Shown one piece after another: positions 1-7,340 of a stretch of 14,523 nt of DNA. The notes under the pieces were generated by a model. That model saw only the letters and a program-made list of their open reading frames with translations. It made no database searches and had not been told where the DNA came from. The position numbers were made by a program, and so were the translations under genes. The stretch's first letter is position 1. Every line of letters starts with the position of its first letter. The DNA comes from CAMENZ01 sp041854955 (lineage in GTDB: Bacteria; Bacillota; Clostridia; Peptostreptococcales; Anaerovoracaceae). Location: assembly GCA_041854955.1 (NCBI GenBank), contig JBHADF010000046.1:1-14523 (forward strand), given 5' to 3'.

Positions 1-32
1 GGGATTCTTTAGCCAAATGGCCTGAAATGGGG

Positions 33-181
33 TGATTGGTGTGATTTTCGGCGCTGGGCCGGGAAATCAAATATTCTCTGGTGATAGATAGCCTCTGGTG
101 TGCTTTCCGCCGCCGGGCCGGGACATGGCGATTATATAAAGGAGATAATGATTGGTGTGATTTTCGACACCGGCCGGGAAA
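33..181. repeat. Three imperfect tandem repeats, period about 58 bp
   Basis: Three related blocks lie at about 33-66, 92-123 and 149-181. The shared core is TTGGTGTGATTTTCG followed by a GC-rich part ending in GGCCGGGAAA. The middle copy is the most diverged. Aligned cores start 59 and 57 bp apart, so the spacing is not a multiple of three and this is not a protein repeat. In the first copy, 43-52 can pair with 58-68 (one bulged G) to form a hairpin. The rest of 1-230 holds no gene I can support: the plus-strand frames close early, and the ORF that opens at 100 runs through the terminator at 231-258. Function is unknown; regulatory DNA of the next gene to the left or a small intergenic repeat family are both possible. 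Confidence 0.6.
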
Positions 182-230
182 AGCTTCCGGGCAACAATAT
201 CCCTCCATTTCCAGCCCTTTCGCCCCATAA

Positions 231-258
231 AAAAACGACGGTCGGGACCGTCGTTTTT
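231..258. terminator. Bidirectional intrinsic terminator after the rubrerythrin gene
   Basis: A near-perfect inverted repeat has arms at 231-243 and 246-258. The core is CGACGGTC/GACCGTCG, flanked by five A on one side and five T on the other, so it makes a GC-rich stem with a U tract when read in either direction. It begins 11 bp past the rubrerythrin stop codon, which is the expected place for the terminator of that gene. By symmetry it can also stop transcripts entering from the left. Confidence 0.92.
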
Positions 259-269
259 GTCGATTTATT

Positions 270-944
270 CTATTTTCCGAAGTATCTGTTGAGGAGGCCT
301 TCGAAAGCAGCTCCGTGTCTTGCTTCGTCCTTGCACATTTCATGTACTGTGTCGTGGATAGCATCAAGGTTCTGCTGTTTTGCTCTTGTTGCCAGGTCTT
401 TCTTTCCTTCGCAAGCGCCGCGCTCTGCATCAACTCTCATCTTCAGGTTCTTTTCTGTGGAATCGGTGAGAACTTCACCCAAGAGCTCAGCAAATTTTGC
501 TGCATGCTCTGCCTCTTCCCAAGCAGCCTTTTCCCAGTAGAGCCCGATTTCGGGATAGCCTTCTCTGTGGGCTACTCTGGACATGGCCAGGTACATTCCC
601 ACTTCAGAGCACTCGGCTTCAAAGTTCGCTCTCAGGTCAGCAAGGATCTGAGGGTCAACGCCCTTCGCCACGCCTACAACATGCTTATCAGCAAAATCAG
701 CCTTTCCTGTCTCCTGCTTCATGAATTTATCTGAAGGAACTCCGCAAAGAGGACATGCTTCAGGAGGTTCTGCACCTACGTGCACATAGCCACATACAGT
801 GCAAACCCACTTAGTCTCAGCCATCTCAGCCTTATTCTCTTCTACTTTTTCAAAATTTTCAGGACCTACATGGCAAATCGGACATTCTGCCGGAGCCTCA
901 GGACCTTCATGTGTGTAACCACAAACTTTGCAAACCCATTTCAT
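270..944 (-). CDS. Rubrerythrin-type peroxidase with two N-terminal rubredoxin domains
   Basis: A 224-residue cytoplasmic non-haem iron protein expected to reduce hydrogen peroxide with electrons passed through rubredoxin centres. Two rubredoxin-like modules come first: cysteines 5, 8, 21 and 24, then 48, 51, 64 and 67, each in a WVCxVCGY...CPxC pattern. A ferritin-like four-helix domain follows (about 95-224), with di-iron ligand candidates Glu109/111, the EEAEH motif at 143-147 and the EARH motif at 207-210. The order is reversed compared with classic rubrerythrin, whose rubredoxin is C-terminal; 'reverse rubrerythrins' of clostridia normally carry one N-terminal rubredoxin, so the duplication stands out. 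The start at 944 is chosen because AAGGAGG lies at 954-960, 9 bases upstream. An in-frame ATG at 1007 would add 21 basic residues without homology. The gene appears to be transcribed alone. Confidence 0.93.
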   Translation of the reverse strand: MKWVCKVCGYTHEGPEAPAECPICHVGPENFEKVEENKAEMAETKWVCTVCGYVHVGAEPPEACPLCGVPSDKFMKQETGKADFADKHVVGVAKGVDPQILADLRANFEAECSEVGMYLAMSRVAHREGYPEIGLYWEKAAWEEAEHAAKFAELLGEVLTDSTEKNLKMRVDAERGACEGKKDLATRAKQQNLDAIHDTVHEMCKDEARHGAAFEGLLNRYFGK

Positions 945-1016
945 AATTTTATTCCTCCTTAATATTCTTTTTTGGTTCTTTCCAAAATATAAAAAGAACT
1001 TCTTCATACAATTTCT

Positions 1017-1025
1017 ATTTTACCA
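1017..1025 (-). promoter_or_regulatory. Probable extended -10 promoter of the rubrerythrin gene
   Basis: On the minus strand the sequence reads TGG then TAAAAT (-10 at 1017-1022), an extended TGn -10 element. No good -35 hexamer sits 16-18 bp upstream, which is tolerated in extended -10 promoters. Transcription would begin near 1010 and give a leader of about 66 nt before the ATG at 944. I found no clear PerR-type palindrome. Confidence 0.45.
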
Positions 1026-1041
1026 CATTCAGCAGAAAATA

Positions 1042-1066
1042 AACAGTTTTTTTGACAAAATCTGTT
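1042..1066 (-). terminator. Weak AT-rich hairpin downstream of dusB, possible terminator
   Basis: On the minus strand AACAG (1066-1062) pairs with CTGTT (1046-1042). The stem is extended by a T-run against an A-run after one mismatch, and a short T-rich tail follows. It lies 39 bp past the dusB stop and just before the rubrerythrin promoter, a sensible place to end the operon. The stem is AT-rich, so stability is doubtful. Confidence 0.3.
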
Positions 1067-1104
1067 AATTTCTCCCTGCTCTTTCTCCATGCCGTATCCA
1101 CCGG

Positions 1105-2064
1105 CTATATGCGATTCACAGCTTCCCGCAAGGTCTTTCCGTCATTTATCCTGTTCAGGTCTCCTCTTAGCTTTGCGGCTCCGGGAACTCCCTTGAGATA
1201 CCAGCCCATGTGTTTTCGCATTTCACGCACGGCAACATATTCTCCCTTTATTAGTAAAACCTCATCAAAATGACGCATTATCATAGCTTTTCTTTCCTGA
1301 ATGGTGGGCTTGGGGAGGGGCGGTAAGCCTTGCCAAGCTCTGTTCAAATCCCGAAATATCCAGGGATTCCCCAGGGCTCCGCGAGCTACCATTACAAAAT
1401 CACATCCGGTTTGCCTCATCATCTCCAAGGCACTTTCACCGTCTGTCACATCTCCGTTGCCAATGACGGGGATTCCCAGTGCGGCCTTCACATCAGCTAT
1501 GACGGACCAATCCGCCTCTCCGGAGTAAAACTGCTCTCTGGTCCTACCGTGAACAGCCACGGCGGCTGCTCCTGCCGATTCTGCTGCCAGCGCCACCTCC
1601 ACAGCGTTTATACTATCCTTATCCCAGCCGGCCCTTATCTTTACGGTTACCGGCTTTGAGGTGTTTTGCACCGTGCTTCTCACAACATCGAAAACCAATT
1701 CCGGATTCTTCATCATGTAGGAGCCTTCCAGATTTTTAACTATCTTGGGTACGGGGCATCCCATATTGATGTCCAAAATAGCGTTGGGAGCCCCATCCAG
1801 CTCTCTGGCGGCAAAGGCCATCACATCAGGCTCATGGCCGAAAATCTGATAGCCTACAGGACCTTCACCGGGTAAAATTTCCAAAAGCTTCCCCGTATTC
1901 TTATCTCCGTAAAACAGACCCTTGGCGCTGACCATTTCCGAATAGGTCATGGCCGCTCCCTGCTCCCTGCATATTTTCCTGAAAGCCCCATCGGTAATTC
2001 CGGCTAAAGGAGCCAGGAGAAAGGGGCTTTCCAGCTGAACGCTGCCTATCTTCAATTCTTTCAT
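1105..2064 (-). CDS. dusB: tRNA-dihydrouridine synthase DusB
   Basis: A 319-residue FMN flavoenzyme that reduces specific uridines in tRNA to dihydrouridine using NADPH. The sequence shows a TIM-barrel start with APLAGITDGAFR (18-29), the catalytic-cysteine motif NMGCPVPK with Cys103, the FMN/substrate region VKIRAGWD (about 141-148), VHGRTREQFYSG with His172, and the phosphate-binding VIGNGDV near 200-206. The length is normal for bacterial DusB. The ATG at 2064 fits the family N-terminus, but no Shine-Dalgarno lies directly before it. The nearest, AGGAGG at 2098-2103, overlaps the stop codon of the upstream regulator gene and is separated from the ATG by a hairpin (see that entry). In other Firmicutes dusB is often found near ftsH; here only the regulator lies between them. 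Confidence 0.95.
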   Translation of the reverse strand: MKELKIGSVQLESPFLLAPLAGITDGAFRKICREQGAAMTYSEMVSAKGLFYGDKNTGKLLEILPGEGPVGYQIFGHEPDVMAFAARELDGAPNAILDINMGCPVPKIVKNLEGSYMMKNPELVFDVVRSTVQNTSKPVTVKIRAGWDKDSINAVEVALAAESAGAAAVAVHGRTREQFYSGEADWSVIADVKAALGIPVIGNGDVTDGESALEMMRQTGCDFVMVARGALGNPWIFRDLNRAWQGLPPLPKPTIQERKAMIMRHFDEVLLIKGEYVAVREMRKHMGWYLKGVPGAAKLRGDLNRINDGKTLREAVNRI

Positions 2065-2072
2065 AATAAGTA

Positions 2073-2094
2073 TAGGCGGATTTTGCTCCGCCTA
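2073..2094 (-). promoter_or_regulatory. Hairpin between the dusB Shine-Dalgarno and its ATG
   Basis: The 8-bp arms at 2073-2080 and 2087-2094 are perfect complements (TAGGCGGA and TCCGCCTA) around a 6-nt loop. On the minus strand AGGAGG (2103-2098), which overlaps the regulator's stop codon, comes 3 nt before the hairpin, and the dusB ATG comes 8 nt after it. If the hairpin forms, the effective spacing falls from 33 nt to about 11 nt, close to usable. This suggests a structured or bridged ribosome binding site, with coupling to the gene upstream. No T tract follows the stem, so I do not call it a terminator. Confidence 0.55.
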
Positions 2095-2101
2095 ATTCCT
2101 C

Positions 2102-3679
2102 CTATTTTACTGCCTTTTCCATACGCTTAAGGGCCAAGGCTACCGTAAGGCCGGGGATAACTCGATTTCCCGTTATCTCCACCCCTAAAATTTCGTTTAT
2201 CTTTTTAAGTCTATACTGTACCGTGTTGGTGTGAATTCCCATGAATTCAGATGTTTTGGAGGAGTTCATACCAGCATCCAAAACGAAGGTTTCCAAGGTC
2301 TCCAAAAGCTGACGAGCCTTGTTATCCCCTTCCTTTCTGAAGGGCTCCAGGAAGTCGGTATAGTTCTTTTTAAGCTGTCCTCCCTGAACCTGAATGCTTA
2401 TGCAGTTGGACACCAGGGCCAGCTCATATTTGGAGAAAACCCTCTTGTAGGGGAATACGCTTTCCATGAAGGACCAGGTCTCTCCCACAAGTCTGAAGCC
2501 GTCGGCGGCTCCCTCTATGCCGTCTATTCCCGTAACATGGAAAATTCTCACGGACTTGTTGCTCTTAAGGCTATCAAAGAGGGCTATGCAACCTGCCTTG
2601 TCCTCATTATCCTCTTTTGCCTTTGCCTGATGACCCTTCAGAATCACCCCGTAGGTTTCATTGTCTTCGGAAACACGTATAACATCTATGTGGCCTTCCG
2701 CCATGAACTTGTTAAGAACACCGTCGGCATGGTGGGTTTCCAGATTTTCCGCATAAAATACGGATAAGATGTCTCCCGCCTTTATATCCGCCTCCGTTCT
2801 CAGGGAATAGGCCAAGGATTTATTGCCGCGCATGAGGGCCTTTACAAATTCAGACTTGGCGTCACGCTCCGGAGTGAACTTCCACATGCCCATGGCCAGC
2901 TCTACGATTTCAGCCAGCTTGGAAACCTCCGCTGCGGAATAGTTATCATCGTTGTCTACAATGATAAGGTAATATCTGTCCTCATTTATGTTGACCACTC
3001 CCCAGTAGGTGAGAACGCCGTTGATGTCGATAAGGCTGTAGGAATTGCCCAAATTCAGGGCCATTTCCTTTCCTCGGCGAATAGCTTCATTTATGGTGGT
3101 CTTGTATCTCGTTTCCACTACGAAAACAGGATTGAACTCCTCGCTTAAAAGGATTACCTGAAATCCGTTGTTTATAGCAGCCTCCCTGAGGGCCTGCTGA
3201 AAGTTTGAGTGCTTTTCAAAGTTTAGCAGATGGAAAATCGTATTGCTGATAAGGCTGTTTTTAAAATCGTTGCCGTTGTTTACCAGGTCCACTATTTCTT
3301 CCATAATGGCGGTATAGCCCATTTCTGCGCTGTCGGCCATGATTATGAAAGGAAGTCCCGCTTTGTCGGCGGCCTCAACTACGGCATTTTCCACAGCCTT
3401 GGTGGTCTTATCCCTCTGGAAAAATACCAAGGCGGAAATACCTGCTTTTGCCAGCTCTGCTATGGTTTCTACTTGAAGATTCCCATCGCTTTTCATTCCG
3501 GCAAAGGTGGTCAAAACCATGGTCTCCGGCTGTCCGTTGAGCATGACCGCTTCATTGACACTTTGGGCGTCCATGACGGAAATACCTTTTATTCTTTTCT
3601 CCAATCCGCTCTCTCCCGCCACTACTAAAGCTCGACGGAAGGATTCCAGCTTAAGACAATCCTTAACTGTCACTCTCAT
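2102..3679 (-). CDS. PucR/CdaR-family transcriptional regulator
   Basis: A 525-residue cytoplasmic regulator. It starts with a PucR-type N-terminal domain (about residues 4-128; VKDCLKLESF, then GISVMDAQSVNEAV and VLTTFAGM). A central region resembles the GGDEF-like CdaR domain, and the C-terminal PucR/CdaR helix-turn-helix sits near 458-525 (LLETLETFVLDAGMNSSKTSEF, then IHTNTVQYRLKKI). Family members usually activate purine catabolism, sugar-acid or GABA genes in response to a ligand; the ligand here is unknown. The start at 3679 is preferred over the in-frame one at 3718 because it opens the domain (MRVTVKDCL) and follows an AAGGGG-like site. It overlaps the end of ftsH by 17 bp in another frame, so translation is probably coupled. 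No catabolic target genes are nearby, which is unusual for the family. The name pucR is not assigned because the regulon is unknown. Confidence 0.88.
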   Translation of the reverse strand: MRVTVKDCLKLESFRRALVVAGESGLEKRIKGISVMDAQSVNEAVMLNGQPETMVLTTFAGMKSDGNLQVETIAELAKAGISALVFFQRDKTTKAVENAVVEAADKAGLPFIIMADSAEMGYTAIMEEIVDLVNNGNDFKNSLISNTIFHLLNFEKHSNFQQALREAAINNGFQVILLSEEFNPVFVVETRYKTTINEAIRRGKEMALNLGNSYSLIDINGVLTYWGVVNINEDRYYLIIVDNDDNYSAAEVSKLAEIVELAMGMWKFTPERDAKSEFVKALMRGNKSLAYSLRTEADIKAGDILSVFYAENLETHHADGVLNKFMAEGHIDVIRVSEDNETYGVILKGHQAKAKEDNEDKAGCIALFDSLKSNKSVRIFHVTGIDGIEGAADGFRLVGETWSFMESVFPYKRVFSKYELALVSNCISIQVQGGQLKKNYTDFLEPFRKEGDNKARQLLETLETFVLDAGMNSSKTSEFMGIHTNTVQYRLKKINEILGVEITGNRVIPGLTVALALKRMEKAVK

Positions 3680-5774
3680 GGTTTTCCCCTTCCTTATGAG
3701 TATCTGCTTCGGGAGCATCTTCTTCGGAGGCTCCTTCTTGGTCCTTTACGGCACCTTCTCTGCTTTTTGCCTGAAGTTCCTTCATATAGTCCTCAAAGGG
3801 ATCCTCTTCATCGTCAAGGTAATCGCTGTCATACTTTCTCAGCTCTTCTTCCAGCTTTTCCTGCTCTTCCTTTCTGATACGGTCTCTCTCTTCCTTTTCC
3901 TTGGCATCGTTTTCCTTCTTCTCGGACTGAACCTTTTCAACGCTTTCCTTAAGCTCTTCTGCTGTCAGCTTGCCTGTATAGAGGGCCTCAAACTGCTCTC
4001 CGTCTACAGTTTCAACCAGCAGCAGGGCCTGAGCCACCGTTTCCAAAAGTTCATTCTTTTCTGAAAGAATCTTTGTAGCCAAATCGTAGGCTTCCCCTAT
4101 GATTCTTCTAACCTCTTCATCTATGGTTTTAGCCGTTTCTTCCGAGTAATTCTTATGCTGTGTAAAATCGTTGCCCAGGAAAACTTCCCCGTCTCCGCCG
4201 TAATTTACATTGCCCAGCTTCTCGGAAAATCCGTATTTTGTAACCATTTCTCTAGCCACATCCGTAGCCTGTTTAATGTCTCCGGAGGCTCCTATGGATA
4301 TATCCTCCAGCTTCAACTTTTCCGCTACACGGCCTCCCATGCAGGTAACGATATAGTTGTACATGGATTGGCGGGTTTCAAAGAGATTATCGTCCTTGGG
4401 CAGGTACATGGTGTAGCCTCCCGCTCTTCCTCTGGGTATAATAGTAACCTCATGGATAGGCATGTGATCAGGTAAGGAACGGGCAACGATGGCGTGGCCT
4501 CCTTCGTGGTAAGCGGTCAGCCTCTTTTCCTTGTCGGAAACCACTTTAGACCTCTTGGCCGGTCCCATTTCAACCTTTCTGATAGCCTCTTCTATTTCTT
4601 CCATCCTGATGAATCTGCCGTCTCTTCTGGCAGTTATCAGAGCTGCTTCGTTCAAAATGTTTTCCAGGTCAGCCGGCGTGCTTCCCATGGTTCTTCTGGC
4701 CAAAATGGAAGCCGTAACATCGTCTGCCAAGGGTTTATTCTTAGCGTGTACCTTTATTATGGCCTCTCTGCCTCTCACATCGGGCAGGCCTATAACTACC
4801 TGTCTGTCAAATCTTCCCGGTCTCAAAAGAGCCGGATCCAGCACGTCAGGTCTGTTGGTGGCAGCTAAAATTATGATGCCGGAGTTTTCCTCGAAACCGT
4901 CCATTTCAACGAGAAGCTGGTTGAGGGTCTGTTCTCTTTCGTCATGGCCGCCGCCTATACCGGAGCCTCTCTTTCTGCCTACCGCGTCTATTTCGTCGAT
5001 GAATACGATACAGGGTGAATTCTTCTTGGCGTTTTCAAAGAGGTCTCTAACTCGGGATGCACCTACACCGACGAACATTTCCACGAAATCGGAACCTGAA
5101 ATGGTGAAGAAGGGAACTCCCGCTTCTCCGGCACAGGCCTTTGAAATATATGTCTTTCCCGTTCCCGGAGGGCCTACCAGCAAAATTCCCTTGGGGATTC
5201 TGGCTCCCAGCTCCTTGTATTTTCTCGGGTCTTTGAGGAAGTCTACGATTTCCTCCAGCTCAACCTTTTCCTCTTCCAGGCCGGCTACGTCTTCAAAGGT
5301 GACCTTTTTATCGCCCTTTGCCATCTTGGCTCTGGATTTTGCAAACTGGAAGGCCTTGCCGTTTCCTCCCTGATTCATCATTATATAGAAGAGGAAGATC
5401 AGGGCACCTATCATCAAAACATTGGGAATCAGGCTTATCCAAAACGAACCGGTATTAGGCTTGGGGCTGGAATAAACCAATTTCCCCTTTTCCACCTGGG
5501 GCATGAGATAGGCTTCATTGAGCCACAATATTTCACCGATGGAAGGGGCATAGGCATAGACCGTGGTTTTTTCGTCAACCTTGCCTCGGATAGTGGTATT
5601 TTCAACAGTTACCTCCACTATCTTTTCGTCGCTTACCATCTGCACCATCTCGGAAAAAGGTATTTCCTTTACGGTAACTTCCGTTTCAACGGAATTTTTA
5701 TAGAAAAATGCCACTACCAGGACAATGCCGAACAGTGCCACATAAACTCCCACATTTTTCAAAAATCTTTTCAA
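3663..5774 (-). CDS. ftsH: ATP-dependent membrane zinc metalloprotease FtsH
   Basis: A 703-residue membrane-anchored AAA+ protease that forms hexamers and degrades misfolded membrane proteins and short-lived regulators. Visible parts are TM1 (about 8-25), an extracytoplasmic loop, TM2 (about 111-133), Walker A GPPGTGKT (201-208), the pore motif FVG (234-236), Walker B IVFIDE (256-261), the second region of homology around 305-324 ending RPGRFDR, the zinc site HEGGH (423-427) and third ligand Asp499 in GASGDIKQAT. A highly charged, Glu/Lys-rich tail covers about 610-703, making it longer than the E. coli enzyme (about 645). The start codon is TTG at 5774, preceded by AAAGGG; no ATG occurs before TM1. 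The gene follows tilS by 48 bp and has its own candidate promoter. Its 3' end overlaps the PucR-type regulator. Confidence 0.97.
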   Translation of the reverse strand: MKRFLKNVGVYVALFGIVLVVAFFYKNSVETEVTVKEIPFSEMVQMVSDEKIVEVTVENTTIRGKVDEKTTVYAYAPSIGEILWLNEAYLMPQVEKGKLVYSSPKPNTGSFWISLIPNVLMIGALIFLFYIMMNQGGNGKAFQFAKSRAKMAKGDKKVTFEDVAGLEEEKVELEEIVDFLKDPRKYKELGARIPKGILLVGPPGTGKTYISKACAGEAGVPFFTISGSDFVEMFVGVGASRVRDLFENAKKNSPCIVFIDEIDAVGRKRGSGIGGGHDEREQTLNQLLVEMDGFEENSGIIILAATNRPDVLDPALLRPGRFDRQVVIGLPDVRGREAIIKVHAKNKPLADDVTASILARRTMGSTPADLENILNEAALITARRDGRFIRMEEIEEAIRKVEMGPAKRSKVVSDKEKRLTAYHEGGHAIVARSLPDHMPIHEVTIIPRGRAGGYTMYLPKDDNLFETRQSMYNYIVTCMGGRVAEKLKLEDISIGASGDIKQATDVAREMVTKYGFSEKLGNVNYGGDGEVFLGNDFTQHKNYSEETAKTIDEEVRRIIGEAYDLATKILSEKNELLETVAQALLLVETVDGEQFEALYTGKLTAEELKESVEKVQSEKKENDAKEKEERDRIRKEEQEKLEEELRKYDSDYLDDEEDPFEDYMKELQAKSREGAVKDQEGASEEDAPEADTHKEGENHESDS

Positions 5775-5816
5775 TGTTTTTCCCTTTCTATTCTTTTGTT
5801 CTTTTCGCGCTTTTGT

Positions 5817-5845
5817 ATTTTATCACAATTTTTCAGGTCTTTCAA
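5817..5845 (-). promoter_or_regulatory. Candidate promoter for ftsH inside the end of tilS
   Basis: On the minus strand TTGAAA (5840-5845) is followed after 17 bp by TAAAAT (5817-5822). The TGA stop codon of tilS just before it supplies an extended TGn motif. The predicted start near 5810 gives a leader of about 36 nt before the TTG start of ftsH. Only the six bases of each box and the spacing support it, but the match is good. It would let ftsH, the regulator and dusB be expressed apart from the upstream operon. Confidence 0.55.
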
Positions 5846-7283
5846 GGACTATTATCCTGTCATCCTGACGAAAATCCACCTTGAAGTCGGCTGAAAACCT
5901 ACCTTTCTCCCTCAGGGTAGAATTTGTGAAAATTTCCGAAGGAAGTACCCAAAGAATTTCATTTCCGAGGGCTAACAGGAAGATGTCATCCCTATACAGC
6001 TTCGGAACCTTCCAATCCACCAACAGGTCCTGAAGCTTCTTGCTTCCCCCTTTTATGGCTATTTTGTCTCCCTTTTGCCTTTTTCTGATCTCCAATTTTT
6101 CCGGATTCCCTATTTTACCGGCAGAGAAAGCACCGTAGGTCAATCCCTTGCTGCAAGCTTCTTTCTCATAGGCTTTAAAGGCCTCCCTGTCCAGCTCTGT
6201 CAGCTTCCAGCCTGCCTCTTCCGAGAAGAGGTTTCCTGCCCCTTCAGTAGAAAAGGGCTCTACCCTTCCTTTTAAGAAAACAAGCTTGTCATAGGCCTTG
6301 GATACCACATAGCCTCCCAGGTCCGTCAAGGCCGACGGATTTTCCGAAAGTCTCACCTTATCTATCTCCGTCAAATGAGCATTGGTTACATTTTCCCACA
6401 TGCCTACTTCTCTTAAGGCCATATTATATATTCTCATTATGAGTGAATTGTGTACCTTGTCTAATGGTGAAATGAGAATTGAAACTTCTTTTTTATCTCC
6501 GAGAACCCTCTCGGTTTTTATGCTCTCGTAAAGAGCGCAGGCTTCACCGTTGATGTAGTCCTTATCCGATGCGGCAGCCTTGCCCAGCCGATTTACCGTC
6601 TCCTTTATATTAGGATTTAGGGATTCCAAGAGGGGTATCAGCTCCAGCCTTATCTTATTTCTCGTGTATATGGGCTCAGCGTTGGTCTTATCTATGCGAG
6701 GTTCCAAGCCTTTTTCCTCGCAGTATTCCTCTATTTCTCTACGGGACACCTCTAAAAGGGGCCTTATTACGGCAAAGCCGGCCCCGTCATACCTTTTAGG
6801 GGCAATACCGGCTATACCGTCGATACCGCTTCCTCTCAAAATTCTGAACAGGATGGTCTCTGCCTGGTCATCGGCATTTTGTGCCACTACGATTGCTATA
6901 TCTTTCTTCTTTACACCTGTGGCTTCTATCTCAGAGGCTACCTGCCCGAAGGCATCATATCTCACCTTTCGACCTGCCTCTTCGGAGCTGAGCTTTTCAG
7001 TCTCCGCCAGCTTAAGGCAGTCTCTGACGAAGGTTCTGCACTCCCAACCCATGGAGCGGGAAAAAGCCTCTGCAAAGGCCTGGTCCTCTTCGGCGGCACC
7101 CGGTCGGAACTTGTGGTTTATATGCACGGGGTAGAGCTTCAGCTTAAGCTCTTGGGAGACGCTGTCCAAAAGGTGAAAAAGGCACAGTGAATCAGGGCCT
7201 CCGGAAAATCCGATGACCAAGTGCATATTCTCTCTTACCAAGTCCTGTTCCTTCAGGGTTCTCAGGAATTTCTTTTTCAGCAT
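5823..7283 (-). CDS. tilS: tRNA(Ile)-lysidine synthase TilS
   Basis: A 486-residue cytoplasmic enzyme that attaches lysine to C34 of the CAU anticodon of tRNA-Ile2 with ATP, changing its reading from AUG to AUA. The PP-loop signature SGGPDS is at 27-32, followed by the VHINHKFRP segment and the AQNADDQAETILFRILRGSG segment that marks TilS. The C-terminal substrate-binding domain shows LEIRKRQKGDKI and KKLQDLLVDWKVP near 395-430. The length fits the family's long form. The ATG at 7283 has GGAGG only one base upstream and another GGAGG about 11 bases upstream, so the site is purine-rich but oddly spaced. In many Firmicutes tilS and ftsH flank hpt; here there is no hpt between them. Confidence 0.95.
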   Translation of the reverse strand: MLKKKFLRTLKEQDLVRENMHLVIGFSGGPDSLCLFHLLDSVSQELKLKLYPVHINHKFRPGAAEEDQAFAEAFSRSMGWECRTFVRDCLKLAETEKLSSEEAGRKVRYDAFGQVASEIEATGVKKKDIAIVVAQNADDQAETILFRILRGSGIDGIAGIAPKRYDGAGFAVIRPLLEVSRREIEEYCEEKGLEPRIDKTNAEPIYTRNKIRLELIPLLESLNPNIKETVNRLGKAAASDKDYINGEACALYESIKTERVLGDKKEVSILISPLDKVHNSLIMRIYNMALREVGMWENVTNAHLTEIDKVRLSENPSALTDLGGYVVSKAYDKLVFLKGRVEPFSTEGAGNLFSEEAGWKLTELDREAFKAYEKEACSKGLTYGAFSAGKIGNPEKLEIRKRQKGDKIAIKGGSKKLQDLLVDWKVPKLYRDDIFLLALGNEILWVLPSEIFTNSTLREKGRFSADFKVDFRQDDRIIVLERPEKL

Positions 7284-7310
7284 TCCTCCGTCTTCCTCCC
7301 CTCCTGCATC

Positions 7311-7340
7311 AGCTATACTCAGCTATATCCAGCTATATGT
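7311..7340. repeat. Three tandem 10-bp repeats at the tatD stop codon
   Basis: AGCTATA begins at exactly 7311, 7321 and 7331, giving three decamers that differ mainly in their last three bases. The third copy contains the TAG stop of the TatD-family gene (7333-7335). On the coding strand each unit includes TATAG, so replication slippage could have added units past the stop. No known function. Confidence 0.6.

Noticed and set aside
33..181. CRISPR array
   Set aside because: The repeats are imperfect, only three copies, with unequal cores and no cas genes nearby.
100..540. Plus-strand reading frame opening in the left-end repeats
   Set aside because: It runs through a strong terminator and then antisense to the rubrerythrin gene; the peptide has no recognisable domain.
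945..1007. Upstream in-frame ATG for rubrerythrin
   Set aside because: AAGGAGG at 954-960 clearly serves the ATG at 944, and the extra 21 residues are not part of the rubredoxin fold.
4531..5373. Long plus-strand open frame antisense to ftsH
   Set aside because: It is a shadow of the conserved AAA+ coding sequence, Ser/Pro-rich with no domain and no good ribosome binding site.
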